Of a stretch of 64,000 bases of DNA, positions 10,678 to 22,800 are shown piece by piece (position 1 is the stretch's first letter; each line of letters opens with the position of its first letter). Both the position numbers and the translations under genes were made by a program. The DNA lies in assembly GCA_964019135.1 (NCBI GenBank), contig OZ025255.1, forward strand, positions 39,834,811-39,898,810, in the 5' to 3' direction. The notes beneath the pieces were generated by a model, which did no database searches, had not been told where the DNA came from, and saw only the letters and a list, made by a program, of their open reading frames with translations. The stretch comes from Arenicola marina (taxonomy: Eukaryota > Annelida > Polychaeta > Arenicolidae).

Positions 10678-10895
10678 TTACATCTCATGGACTGAGATGT
10701 CGAGGTCCTTAATGGCATTGGCTTCACATGGGCTGACACGAGACAGGACATCTGCTAAATGTATATCCTTTCCGGGCAGGTACACAATATCCGTGTATCC
10801 GTGGATGCGAAGCAGCATACGGGCCAGACGAGGTTGTGTACTGTGAAGGTTCTTTTTCCCAATGGACTTCAAAGGTTTGTGGTTGACATATCATC
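10678..10895 (-). pseudogene. Gypsy RNase H C-terminal fragment
   Basis: The translation shows the end of the LTR-retrotransposon RNase H domain: a basic KKNLHSTQPRLARMLLRIHGY helix region (positions about 10,800-10,860) and the signature YLPGKDIHLADVLSR. The upstream part of RNase H is missing, replaced by unrelated DNA and TIR elements up to 12,996. A shifted frame at 10,724-10,909 carries a few more related residues, which shows small indels. Confidence 0.8.
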
Positions 10896-11229
10896 ATTCG
10901 TTTCGGCAAAAAGTCATTCTGTTCGATAATTCCGTGTTATTCATTGCCATAATGCCGTTTGTCAGTGCAATTAGCAGGTGCGCTGGGCGGAATCTCATTC
11001 TGTTTGACACATGTCCATCCTACCCTGCGTATTCAACTATTTCATTCGTCAAAAAAATATTATTTCATTCGGCAGATTTACATTTATTCACCGTATGGTG
11101 TCGCTGCCGTAGAGACTTCGTGTTGCCGATAGTAAATCCGTACTAGACTACTGTCGAAGCATGTGACGTTTGTTTACATTTTTCGCGATACACGTGCTCG
11201 CGGGCTGAATGCATTATTGCCTAGTTATA

Positions 11230-12173
11230 AGGCTATACAGTTCTCGCGATCTGGCCGCGAGACTTCAGTTTTGGGGACAAACAAACACACGTGCTCTATG
11301 TTGAAGTATAGGCAGCTATAAGTCAATTTCTTTCCAGGTTTATTCTAAAGCCTATGCGTACCATTTTACTAAACATAGCTATGGAAAGTACACGTTACAA
11401 TATTTGGAGGCGATGAAGCGCAGAACTTTGGGAATATACAAGGAAAAATCCATCTTCAAAACACTCGAAAGCTAAAAATAGTGTTCTAAATTTAGCCCTG
11501 CATCCGCGCTTTCGCGAGTTTCCCAAACAGCGAGTGACGTTTCACGTGCCTCCGCGGTAACAAAACTGAAGAGAGCAAGTTATGGACTTAACCATTCCGC
11601 TGTCCAAATGTGCATTGCATGGAGTAACAACACACGTATGCGTCATTAAACCACACGGCAAAGGTAAAAAAAGACCAGTTGGATATTTTCGTATCACTTT
11701 TGAATCACGAGTTTCTTATTCTTTATTCAAAGTTTTCTGTTTGAAGCGTTGCGCCAACGTTGTCACCGGGCAGAATCCGTGTGACGTCATAATGCCTCGT
11801 TTTCATAGGAAATGCAAAAAAACGTTATTTTCTCAGCCGTGTTCTCCCGTCGTAATAAATATTCGTCATTGTCATGGCGCAAATGAATGAAAAATATGTC
11901 GTCTGTACGTTTTGTTCAGCTATATATCTTAAATATTCTTAATCATATCGATAGACCTTCCGCAATGGACCCACCCGTCGGCGCCTGGCTCTTGCGCAGG
12001 TAGTCTGGTTCCCGGTCTGTCTTTGCGTAACATATACGTGACGCTTACGTCACAGAAAGTCAGGACACCAGTTTGCGCAGATATTCTAAACTCGTTCCGA
12101 ACACGTGCTTCATTTGTTTGAAAATAACAAAATAAGTAAACCGGAAGTCTGGGCGAACGAGAATTTATAGCCC
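11230..12173. mobile_element. Non-autonomous TIR element, family B, copy 1
   Basis: A 944-bp segment is shared with 25,856-26,813. Both copies have short terminal inverted repeats (GGGCTATA at the outer end; here the left end reads AGGCTATA) and are bordered by TA on each side. No transposase is visible; the longest frames have no known domain. TA flanks suggest Tc1/mariner-type mobilisation. Confidence 0.8.
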
Positions 12174-12313
12174 TAAATCAAAAGTACTGATATGCGCAAA
12201 ATTACCGCGAAAAAAGATCAACAGACTTCGAATTGTTGATTATTAAACGTAACACTCGGTATGTTTTTAATAGATCAGCTTGTTACATAATTTTTAAACA
12301 TGGATATTGCTCT

Positions 12314-12996
12314 TAAGGTAAACTACCCATAATAAGCCTCGGCGATTTTGAGCAGACCTTGGTAAACATCGGCAAACATCGGCGGGCTGTAGCCCTGAGA
12401 TTGTACGCAGTCTTAAAGAAACAAAGCACGAATAAAACACAGCAAAAGAAGTAGCGACATAGGTAAAATGAATAGAGCATCGTATGATAAGCTTCGGCGA
12501 TTTAGAAAAGACCTCGGTAACCATCGAGAAACATCGGCGGGGTCAGTGAAAGGGGAATCCCTAACTCGTTACGTCATTCACAGGGGAATCTCCAATTCGT
12601 GACGTCATTCACAGGGTATTTCCCCGAGAATGGCTCTTCGTGTTAATTCGGAAAATTTAAGAAAAAGGCATCGAGAAAACTTGTAAATAGTTCAGAAAAC
12701 ATTTGTGTAGACGATCATTATATCGGAGACAATTATATATAACCAGATTTATTAAAATGTGAGGCGTGATAATCACTTACTGATGATTGGTGTGACATAA
12801 GCTGCGCCAAAAAGTATTTGCAAAATAACATTTTCAACGTTCAGGACGTGTTTCTTGGGAAATTTGCTTTTTTTAAAAGTGGTTTGGTGTCAAGATTTTC
12901 ATTTTTGATGAAATTATAGCCAATTTGGTGAACGTGGCGATTTCGAATTTTGGAAAAAACTGTCCTGATTTTGCATAATTGCACTTTATTATTATT
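12314..12996 (+). repeat. Repeat family C, copy 1 (probable broken TIR element)
   Basis: The left end reads TTAAGGTAAACTACCC, nearly the same as 57,672. The inner part, about 12,710-12,996, is the reverse complement of 57,960-58,305. If that end is a TIR, each copy has kept one end and lost the other. Inside, CTCGGCGAT plus AACATCGGC words recur at about 12,340 and 12,495, and a 35-bp unit with ACGTCATTCACAGGG is duplicated at 12,555 and 12,600. The right boundary abuts the gypsy RT. Confidence 0.65.
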
Positions 12997-13239
12997 ACGG
13001 GGATAATGAAACCATCCATAGGCAGGTTTGTAGCTCCGCCACAACCTGTGGCTCAACCATGCTGCTGATGGCCGCGATTTTTGCAGGGTCAGGTTTGATA
13101 CCATCTTCTCCAACGAGGTGACCAAAAAAAGGTATCTGCTTGCAGCGAACGACCATCTTCTCACTGTTGAACCGCGTGCCCGTTAGTCTGGCTCGCTCCA
13201 ATACTTTACAGAGTGTTGCATCGTGGTCACTGCCATCTT
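12997..13239 (-). pseudogene. Gypsy reverse transcriptase, C-terminal piece
   Basis: The translation includes HDATLCKVLERARLTG and FFGHLVGEDGIKPDP, the palm-thumb end of gypsy RT. It is the direct continuation of the piece ending near 16,260, because a LINE inserted between them. On its other side it stops where repeat family C begins. Confidence 0.9.
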
Positions 13240-15877
13240 CTATATATATCGACCTCCATGTGACATAAACGAAAATTATGCGACGTTTTCCCAAGAATTA
13301 TCTGAGGTTATACTTTCATTTGAAGGGAGTAAACCACATAGGGAATGTATCCTAGCAGGTGATTTTAATATAGACCTTTTAAAGATTTGCGAAAAACCAG
13401 CCATTAGCGACTACTTCGACACCATTGTAGCTTGCAGTTTTCTTCCGAAAATTACTTTGCCGACTAGACTGTCGCGTCATAGGGGTACGCTAATTGATAA
13501 TTTTCTGTGTAAGTTAACATCCAGTTCACTGAATACAACAGCTGGAATTATATTGAAGGCTATCTCAGACCATCTCCCGTATTACTTATCTCTAGACATT
13601 GATATGCGACGTACAAACAAAGCGCCCGCATATATTACCATAAATACCAATGATCCACAATTAGAAAACTTCAAAAAGCATATTGCCAACGCAGACGTAC
13701 TAGGTAAACTCGACATAGACCCATGTGCTGATCCTAACAGTAACTATAAGATACTCGAGGATATAATTACACATGCCAGGGATGTTTTTTTACCAAGCAA
13801 AACAGTAAAATTTAACAAGAGAAAGCACAAAAAGGCAAACTGGATCACCAATGGTATTATTAAGTCCATAGCATTTAAAGACAAACTTTATAAAAAGCTT
13901 AAAATGACGGTCCCAAATTCTCGTCAATACGACATCCTAAGGACCAACCTGAGAACCTATGAAAATATTTTAAAGAACAGTATTCGGGAAGCAAAAAGAT
14001 TGTATTATTCCAATGCTTTTGAGAAATGTAAAGGTGCCCTAAAGGAAACCTGGAAAGCAATAAAATCCGTTATTCATAAATCAAAGAGAAAGGACAAATT
14101 TCCTGAAGTATTTAACATTAATGGCAAAATGACTTCCGATCGACCGGCTATAGCTAATGGCTTCAATGATTTTTTCAGCACTATGGGAGCAAAACTTGCT
14201 AGCAAAATCCTCCCAGATCCCAGCCAAACTTACGCCAGCTTTCTTGGGGACCCTTGTGATACAAAGATGGAGTTTCACTTAATTAACCACACTGTCACGG
14301 AAAAAATAATCGATCAGCTTAAACCAAAAATTAGTTCTGGGCATGATAAGATGTCCATGAAAACACTGAAGCTATTGAAAGTAGAATTGAGCAAAGCAAT
14401 TACTCACATAATTAACCAATCTATTACAACGGGCACTTTTCCAGATAAATTGAAGCTTGCTAAAGTAGTACCAGTGTTCAAAAAGGGTGAAAAGTCTAAC
14501 GTCGATAACTATAGGCCAATATCAATTTTACCAGCTATATCTAAAGTTTTTGAAAGAGTAATTTATGATCAGATGTATGAACATTTTGATCACGAGAAAC
14601 TGTTTAACAGCGGTCAGTTTGGTTTTCGGAAAAAACATTCCACTCAACTTGCAACATTGGAATTAATAGATAGAACAATACAAAAACTGGACGAAGGCCA
14701 GATCCCAATAAGTATATTCCTAGATTTGTCAAAGGCCTTTGACACCATTAACCATGATATACTGTTATTTAAACTAAAACACTATGGGGTGTGTGGGGCT
14801 GCGCTTAGTTTAATAACCAATTATCTTCATAACCGAAAACAGTACGTAAGCCTAGATAATGATATATCAGAAGAAACCCCCGTCTCCCGAGGGGTTCCAC
14901 AGGGATCCATACTTGGCCCATTACTTTTTATAATCTATATAAACGACATATCTAGGGCGAGTGCGATATTTAGTGCAATTATATATGCTGATGATACAAC
15001 CCTTTCCAGCACACTTAGCGCTTGCGCCTCCAAGACTAACATACAACGTAGTGCTGATATACTGAACAATGAACTGTCTTTAGTAAATAATTGGCTTAAA
15101 CTAAACCAACTATCTCTTAACATCACAAAAACCAAGTTTATGATTTTCTATATGCCGCAAAAACGAGTAATAATGCCAGAACTCTATATTGACCATACCA
15201 AGCTAGAATGTGTTGATCAATTTGATTTCCTTGGACTGACCATACAGAAAAATCTGAAATGGTCCAGTCATAGCGATAAAATTGCTTTCAAGATATCTAA
15301 AGTGGTTGGAATCATGCAGCAACTAAAATACGTCCTTCCTCAGAACATTCTCCTGACTATATACAACTCACTCATACTATCGCATTTTCACTATTGTATA
15401 CTAGCCTGGGGGTACCAAAGTAATCGACTGAAAAACATCCAGAAGAAAGCTGTACGTATCATTACAAGGAGTAATTACATGGCCCACACCGATCGCTTAT
15501 TTAAACATCTGAATGTCCTTAAAATCGACGACATTCATAAACTTCAGGCGCTAAAGTTTTATTACAGGTTAAAGCATAATGATCTCCCCGCATACTTTTT
15601 GAATACATTCGACTTACCTCGAATACTTGACAGATATAACTACAACACTAGACAAAAATACAATACTATTATCCCTAGAACAAAACACAAGTTTGCAGAA
15701 AGTTGCATTAGATATTATCTTACGCATTTAATAAACGAATTACCTCAAGACATAATCACGAAGATTTTTACTCATAGCCAAGCCGGATATACCCGACATA
15801 TCAAACAGAGATTTATAGACTCGTATAGAATTGACTGCTTAATAGTAAATTGTTATGTGTGTCAACTCAATTACTAA
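13240..15877 (+). CDS. LINE ORF2 (endonuclease C-half + reverse transcriptase), open to the stop
   Basis: The frame is open for about 880 codons with no stop or frameshift, although the true N-terminus is missing, so it cannot start normally. The endonuclease half shows YRPP at the front, GDFNIDLL, LIDNF and SDHLPYY, the last two being late catalytic blocks. Reverse transcriptase follows: NYRPISILPAISKVFE (about 14,507), FLDLSKAFDTINHDIL with the first catalytic aspartates (about 14,717), GVPQGSILGPLLF (about 14,891) and YADD at about 14,986. The C-terminal tail contains the usual IQKKAVRII and YNTRQ motifs. The intact frame indicates that this insertion is young compared with the gypsy host. 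Confidence 0.95.
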
Positions 15878-16250
15878 TTATTTTGCCATACATACATGTA
15901 TATTGGTTCTTTCGGTATCTCATGTTCCTTAGGCCCCAAAACGTTGATGATCGTGCATATACTTAATAATTTTAATGTATTGATAACGATGATGTTTCTC
16001 GCTTTTTTATTTTTTTTATTTTTTTTATTTTGCCTGTTTCTTTAATTGTCTTTAACGACATCAAGTTAGATACATTTATTCTTGTTGATTGTCTCGCTTT
16101 GTTTTTTGTTTTTTTTGCCAAGGTGGACTCCATGCTAGCGACCACAGGTCATAATGGAGGTCTCCTGGACCAGTCACCACTTCACCATGCATATCTAGCA
16201 CATTGTTTGTATTCTTACTGTGTTCTGGTCTGAATAAACGATTATTATTC
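13240..16250 (+). mobile_element. CR1-like LINE, 5'-truncated, intact ORF
   Basis: This element is inserted into the gypsy RT coding sequence, in the opposite orientation. The left edge lies inside the endonuclease domain, so it is 5' truncated. The right edge ends in AATAAACGATTATTATT, an ATT-type tail. CTTCT occurs at both edges and may be a short target duplication. The 3' UTR (15,878-16,230) is AT-rich with long T runs. It is a different subfamily from the LINE at 4,850-10,005. Confidence 0.9.
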
Positions 16251-16259
16251 TTCTTCTTT

Positions 16260-16705
16260 CCAGCCAGCAATAACGAGGTCCTCGGCTATCCCTGTGCAAC
16301 CTTGTATGTCAACGAAAGTTTCATCGATCTTCTTTTGGAAAACATCCCGAGCGATATTAAGGCCAAATGGGAGACGATTATACTTGTACCGTCCGAACGG
16401 GATATCGAAGGTCGTTTGGTAGCGAACGCTCCTCGTCCAACGAGATGTTCCAGTATCCATTGCGTGCGTCAAGTATTGACAAGTACTTTGCACAATTGAG
16501 CTTTGGCAGTACAACTTCCAACGTTGGCGTGTAGTGTAGTGGATGTTTGATCCGCTTTGTTTAAGTCCTTAGGGTCCAAACACGGGCGGATCGCGCCGTT
16601 GGAATTTGTGACACAGACACACGAGTTTACCCATTCTGTACGTTGGTCGACCTTGCTCAGGATATCCTTTTCAGTGAGTCGCGCTAACCCTTCAGAGGTT
16701 CACGT
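16260..16705 (-). pseudogene. Gypsy reverse transcriptase, core piece
   Basis: The translation shows the RT fingers-palm: a stretch with NSNGAIRPCLDPKDLN and, further on, TTFDIPFGRYKYNRLPFGL. The catalytic pair is at IAEDL, where the expected YIDD-like box is changed to EDL, so the enzyme would be inactive even if joined. One frame change lies near 16,515. The palindromic element begins at its upstream edge. Confidence 0.9.
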
Positions 16706-16706
16706 A

Positions 16707-17814
16707 TATGGCAAGCCCTTTGTATCGTAATTCGAGAAACTTAGTTTCTCGACAAGAAACCTAGTTTCTTGCTCGAGAAACCCGGTTTCTTCGGCGAAAA
16801 TCCCGGTTTCTCGACAAGAAACTAGGATTCTTGGCGGGAAACTAAGTTGTTAGCGCTAAAATGGGGGTTATAGCTAGAATCCCGGTTTCCAGAGATATAA
16901 ACCTAGTTTTAGCGACAACCCCAGTTTTTACAGCGCCGATTGTATCTTAATGTCTATGCCTTCATTAATGGTCAGGAAACTGGCTTTCTTGCCTTCAAAT
17001 CCTACTTTCTCGCCAAGAAACCAGGATTCCGGGTTAAAACCACAGTTTTAACCTCCATAACCGCAGTTTCAGCGAGAAACCTAGTTTCCTGTCGAGAAAC
17101 CAGGTTTCCTGTCGAGAAACCAGGTTTCCTGTCGAGAATCCAGGTTTCTTCGTTGCTAAGGTCCGTATCTAGGATTCCTGAACGTCACACTTCGCACCGC
17201 ACATTCAGCCAATGAGAGCGCATGTGAGTGAGGGAATTCCCGGGCAATCCCTTACTGGGCTGGGTCCCCCACAGACCCTGCGCTCTTATTGGCTGAATGT
17301 GCGGTGCGAAGTGTGACGTTCAGGAATCCTAGATACGGACCTTAGCAACGAAGAAACCTAGTTTCTCGGCAGGAAACCTGGTTTCTCGACAGGAAACCTG
17401 GTTTCTCGCCAGGAAACCTGGTTTCTCGACAGGAAACTAGGTTTCTCGCTGAAACTGCGGTTATGGAGGTTAAAACTGTGGTTTTAACCTGGAATCCTGG
17501 TTTCTTGGCGAGAAAGTGGGATTTGAAGGCAAGAAAGCCAGTTTCCTGACCAATAATGGAGGTATAAACATTAAGATACAATCGGCGCTGTAAAAACTGG
17601 GGTTGTCGCTAAAACTAGGGTTATATCTCTGGAAACAGGGATTCTGGCTATCACCCCCATTTTAGCGCTAAAAACTTAGTTTCCCGCCAAGAATCCTAGT
17701 TTCTTGTCGAGAAACCGGGATTTTCGGCGAAGAAACCGGGTTTCTCGAGCAAGAAACTAGGTTTCTTAACGAGAAACTAAGTTTCTCGAATTACGATACA
17801 AAGGGCTTGCCATA
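16707..17814. mobile_element. Palindromic foldback element made of small palindromes
   Basis: Two arms of about 510 bp are reverse complements of each other around a centre near 17,216-17,280. The outer ends are TATGGCAAGCCCTTTG and its complement. Inside the arms the unit GAAACCTAGTTTC, itself an inverted repeat, recurs with variants roughly every 17-20 bases. The element is flanked by CACGTA (16,701-16,706) and CACCTA (17,815-17,820), probably a 6-bp target duplication with one change. It splits the gypsy RT, whose frame resumes on the other side. It has no coding capacity. Confidence 0.9.
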
Positions 17815-17820
17815 CACCTA

Positions 17821-18036
17821 ACGCAATGGTTACACATCTGGGAGGATGTATGACCGGGGGTACTGTAGGATCCACCGTGATGTGGTAATTTCCTTTGAAG
17901 CATCCAATGCCTTCAAACACATCACTGTGCTCAGTTAGAATTTGATTCCACACCTTCACATCACCATCTGGTCGTGCAATAACTGGCTTGGTGCGCGTTG
18001 GGAGACCCAATATTAGTGGCCCATTGGACTTAACAA
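17821..18036 (-). pseudogene. Gypsy reverse transcriptase, N-terminal piece
   Basis: The translation includes HSDVFEGIGCFKG and HITVDPTVPPVIHPPR, the conserved lead-in to gypsy RT. It ends at the edge of the palindromic element and continues beyond that insertion at 16,705. Confidence 0.9.
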
Positions 18037-18037
18037 C

Positions 18038-18560
18038 TTAAAACGTAGAAGTCTCTGTCACCTGGTGGTAGGTCAACGTCAACTGACACATACCGTATAC
18101 TGTCAGTGTACTGCCCCCGAATGCAGTGATCCCGGTTTCTGATGGTGTGAGGTCTGGAAGTACTTCTTTCCCCCCATTGCTCACACCAGACACAATAAAT
18201 CTCTTATGGGTGGCCAGGGGTATGACGTTACCTTCAGAACCACTGTCGAGCTTGCACGTCATCTGTAGTCGATGTTGGTTCATTCTTACAGATAGCTGAA
18301 TCAGGGCCTGTGTCGAATGCTTGTTATCATAATCTATCTCGTCGATGTTTATTCTGTCGAAATACAGGTCTTCAAAGTCAGCCTGTATCTCGTTCACTTT
18401 CTTGTAAGGTGTGTCTTGAGTTCGCGGTTTCTGTGAGCGACACACAAGTTTCCAATGATTTAGTTTGCTACATAGCAAACATATGTCACCTTTGGCAGGA
18501 CAGGCGTCTGGTGTGTTTTCATGCCTAGTGCCACACCTGCCACAAGCTTTCGCTCAGAAA
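18038..18560 (-). pseudogene. Gypsy nucleocapsid zinc knuckles and protease
   Basis: The minus-strand frame opens with two zinc knuckles, CGRCGTRHENTPDAC (C-x2-C-x4-H-x6-C) and CLLCSKLNHWKLVC (C-x2-C-x4-H-x4-C), at about 18,437-18,545. About 85 residues later comes an aspartic protease active site, LDSGSEGNVIP, where DSG takes the place of the commoner DTG. The NC-protease order in one frame fits the Mag-like branch of gypsy elements. A stop in this frame just upstream of the first knuckle, near 18,555, cuts off the rest of Gag, which I cannot recognise further upstream. Confidence 0.85.
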
Positions 18561-18719
18561 GTCCTAAAATGCGAGAGGTCAGTGGATCGTATCAGAGCCA
18601 TGGTGGGTAACAAAACCTTCTGGGTCATGTTCGTGACCCTTGATCCCTTTATACAGGGGTATGTCCTAGGAGGGGACCATGGAAGGCCGGGCCTAGTCAC
18701 ATCACAAGTATAACGGCAA

Positions 18720-19867
18720 CCTGCACAGCCACATGCACAGAACAGTCTAACCCATATCGATCTATAGGTTGATCCTTAAGATCTATTGTAATCTAGGCAA
18801 AATGAATGTTCAACTAATGTACAGTATCCAGATTTCAGTAAATTCAGAACTAATACTATTAGTCAACATTTCCTGTATCCGTAATCCAATCCTGTACTCT
18901 GACACTGGGTGCATAGGATGGAAATCCTATGATTGGGTACTTATACAGTCTCAATTTTGACAGTTTTTCAGGCAGGCGTGCACTCAGCTGCTGTTTACCT
19001 ACCCATAAAAAGGGTTGTTTGGGCATTTATATCTAGAAGAAATCATGACACTCACAATTTTCTCTGACAATGACAACTAGCGCTGCTATTTATTGAATTA
19101 TCAATTGTAAGCTCAAAATGCGACCTGTTCACTTGTTGCCATGTTACTTGTATAGACCGAACAACACTTGCAATGGTTCATGGGATGAATGCCCTGGGGC
19201 CAGTGTGTATACGCTATAGAACTTATATAACAAATTATGTAAAATAGAGTATGCACAAGCCATCTTAAGACTGTGCGTGAAGAAACTAGCATGGCAGACA
19301 GGTAGGTGTTGCACATTTGACAGTTATGAAGTCACATTATGTCTGTAAACGAGCTCAAATGTAATTGTAAAGTGTATTATTCACAATCAATAACTGATTT
19401 TGAGACAAAATGTAAACTAGAAAATCGGCGGAGTCGCTTGAACAGTTAGCTCCGGCATGCAAACCGTCACCAATTGTGGTTTTGATGTCAGAGCTTGGAA
19501 GTATGCAGATCTGCACAGTGGGGAGGGGGGGGGCATATTAAATAACATAATCCCCACCCCCTATATCCGCAGATGTCATGTACTGTTTAGTCTGTTACTA
19601 TGTTAGTGGATGTTTCCGCAGTAGTATGTGTACCTGCCCGATATCGGAACGCGGACAGTATTAACCAGTTGCATCTATGAAACTGCAGATACGTATATTT
19701 GCTATGGTTCACAATTTCAAGAGGACATGATGTATATATTTGCTTATTTACTTACTTTGAATCGGAATTGAAAGCGCTTTTGAAATATAAGATTATTGAA
19801 ATTAATTTAAATTTTGCCTTACATGGTGATATTATAAAATGTTTGAATTATATCCTTTTCCTTTCAG
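18720..19867. other. No recognisable gene
   Basis: AT-rich sequence with short, unrecognised open frames. One G run lies at about 19,520-19,533. I see no repeat shared with the rest of the window. Confidence 0.5.
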
Positions 19868-22800
19868 CAATTATAAAAAGGTGAAGTTATGCTATGAAGA
19901 TGGCTTTACTGTTGGAGCGGCTTTGCCTCCACATATTCTGAACCGTCTTGAGAAAGGAGGTAATTAAGTTATGTTACTGATCATATTTTGAGAAAATGTT
20001 AGCGGTCCTAATAAAGCCTTATTACGTCATGACAATTTTTTTTCAGGACATCCAGTGCTGGAACAAAATGCAGCAATATCTGTCCAAGAAAGTAAGTAAC
20101 TCGGTGCAAAATCTTTAGACTTTTAGATATCAAATTGTTCTTCGTTATTATTTTAAGCATTGGCATTGATATTTGGAGAGCTTATTGAGACACACAAACA
20201 GAAAATCATAATATAAATATATCCCTTTACCATATCACAGAGCGTCACGCACGCCGTGCCACAGCTAATAGTATAACATGGAAATCCTAGGAAACTGTGT
20301 GAGAGATTACCGGTTCAAATGTAGTATTAAATTACATGTGGGAAATGTGTAATTGTGCATAAGGTATGGCTTTCATCTGAGGTGAGAGTTATTAGTTTTG
20401 CCCCCAGGCTTTTGAAGGGGAGTAATTATTTCCTAGTTACTTTGACATAAATGATGATACAGTTCGACAGTTCGGCTACCTCGTTTCATTTCTTCTGCTT
20501 CAGGAACTTCAGATACACTCAAGACAGCTTCTGATGTGGAGAGCAGTGCATGTGAGTGATGTTACATTGGCCCTTGCAAAAATAAGGGAAATGAGGAGTA
20601 ATTGATAGTGCATAACCAGTTATGGTCATCTCAATGCCATTGTCATCGATATTGATAATTCAAACACATACATGTCTCGAAGCAGAAGCCCGTGTGACTC
20701 TTAGCTTGCTTGCCTTGATGACTTCAATGACGACAGTGATATTACAATATTGTTGTTGATAATGTATCGGTTTGTTTACAGCTGAAGTGGAAGCAAATGT
20801 GGACATTTGGACTGAGCCCCGAACATTGTTCTTACTGGATCTATATAAAGGGAATGAACATCGATTCATTTGATAGATGCATCAAGAAGAAACCGGTTTG
20901 GCAGGAAGTCAGCAGCCAGCTAAATAAGCAATCAAAATGCAGCTTCAGCTACGTACAATGTAGTCCTGCAAGCAAGCCTATCGCCAACAGCGTCTCGCTT
21001 CCAAGCGCACCTCGCTCATTAGCAGAGCGAAGCGACGACAACACCCGGGACGTTTTGCATCGCTTAAGTGAATCTACACATGGTACAGCGCTCCCTTACA
21101 AATATAACTTGCAGAAAAAGCTATTAGCGTTTAATTTTGCGCGGTAGAATTGTTGTCAGGCGTTATGGAGCGCGGAAAACAACAACTTTGCACCAGTAAC
21201 ACCCGAAAGGAAGAAGCAGGGCGCACTAACGTACAAATTGTGTGCACGCCGTAACTGAAACAGACTCCTCGCTGGCTTCGTGCCGCCGGGTGCCCAGGCG
21301 TGATGAATAGTATAGATGGGGGGGGGGGCGGGTTGATACGGGCGGTACTCGCCCGCAAGTAACTTACTTTTAAGTAAATTACTTTTTTTTAGGAATATTT
21401 TATTTCTGAAGTTGTATTTTGATGAAAAATATTACCCCCCCCCCCCCCCCCGCCTCTCCCAACGGAATAAAGGTAGCTGACGATCGGAGCGGGATCAATT
21501 GCTACTTTCCGGCAGTTTCCAAAGGTGGATGCTCGTCTTAACCGTTAATTCCGCATCTCTTTCCGAGGGAGGGGAACACACCTCATGTCGCGAATGCCCA
21601 CAAATTAGTGAGAGCAGGAGCTGACACAAGGGCGGGAGTCCTCCCCCGTGAATGTGGCCCCCCCCCCCCTCCCCTGTTTGAACTGGATCCCCTACTTTGT
21701 TGGTATCAAGTTCGGGAAGTGGGGAAAGGTGGTGGGGGGGGCAAGACTGACAAGCGTAACTTCGGCGTACGGCGGAAGCTGAAAATACTCATCGCGTTGA
21801 ACCAAGAATTGCACCAACAACTTGCCGGATAACGATCCATAATATGTCCATAAAGTAATAGTCCATAATAGCCCATCATAGTAACATAATTTCAAGCATG
21901 ATATTCGGGGAAATTGGAAAATTCCTCCCCCTCCCCTACACATACTGCTGGCTTGTGCATGCTCCACTGTCACCGTGACGGGCCGGGGCCGCCGCGGGGC
22001 CCTGGGAGGGCGTGGGGGTACCTAATTCATTGCTCGATGGTAACACATCGCTCGAGCGGATGGAGGCGGGGGGGGGGGCTTTACCGCGCCCCCCACCCTC
22101 CCATCCGCTCGGTCGAGGTTTTACCATCGAAATTCGCTCGGCCGGGGCGTTGTACCGCCAAATTCCGCCCAGAAGGGGAATTTTTCGCGGTGACCCCTCT
22201 ATGAACGCAGAACGCAGAGTCCCCACCCCTCCGGTCAGAAGTTTTTAAACATCCGCTCTATAGGGGTACCTTTTTCATCATAAATATCCAATCTCTCAGG
22301 CATCAAGGCACCCCACGGAACCCCCCCACCAACTTTGTATACGAGGCATTCCCATACACCCCCCCCCACCTCCCCCTCCCCCCCCCGGGCCGCCGCCGGG
22401 TCACTGACGGTTTAAAATATTCCGAGATCCACACCCCTCCTGCTGTCATTTGCTCGATGAGAAGGTCTTGAATGCAAATAAACATCAATGGAACGCTGAA
22501 AGAACTTCCACTTAGGTTGTGCTTTCAAAGATTTTAATGCGACGATGTCAATGATCTGGTAAAGTCAGACTATTTGAAACAAACAATCGTTAAACTACCA
22601 TGACATGCTGTTTGATGTGATGTAAAATCCATACTTTACATTCCCCAACCAAAAGTGTGCGCGCGCCCAACGATTATTTCTTCCGGTGCGCCTGAACCCC
22701 GATCAAAACATGGCTCCCGCGGCAGCCAGAAAAGCTCAGAATTCACACAGCAGAGGGAAAAGTTATCAAAACACAGGCATCAGGCTTCGTCATATGCCAA

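Larger units (their letters stand above)
10006..18560 (-). mobile_element. Ty3/gypsy LTR retrotransposon, split by nested insertions
   Basis: Reading the minus strand from 18,560 down, the fragments come in the order expected of a gypsy pol: nucleocapsid knuckles and protease (18,560-18,038), RT start (18,036-17,821), RT core (16,705-16,260), RT end (13,239-12,997), RNase H (10,895-10,678) and integrase (10,671-10,012). The gaps are filled by a palindromic element, a LINE, TIR elements and a LINE 3' fragment. At two gaps the reading resumes at the right codon, so they are insertions and not separate copies. No LTRs were seen. The element is dead. Confidence 0.85.

Noticed and set aside
12314..12330. 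piggyBac-type TTAA target site
   Set aside because: TTAA precedes the GGTAARCTACCC end in both copies, but neither copy has both ends, so a TTAA duplication cannot be shown.
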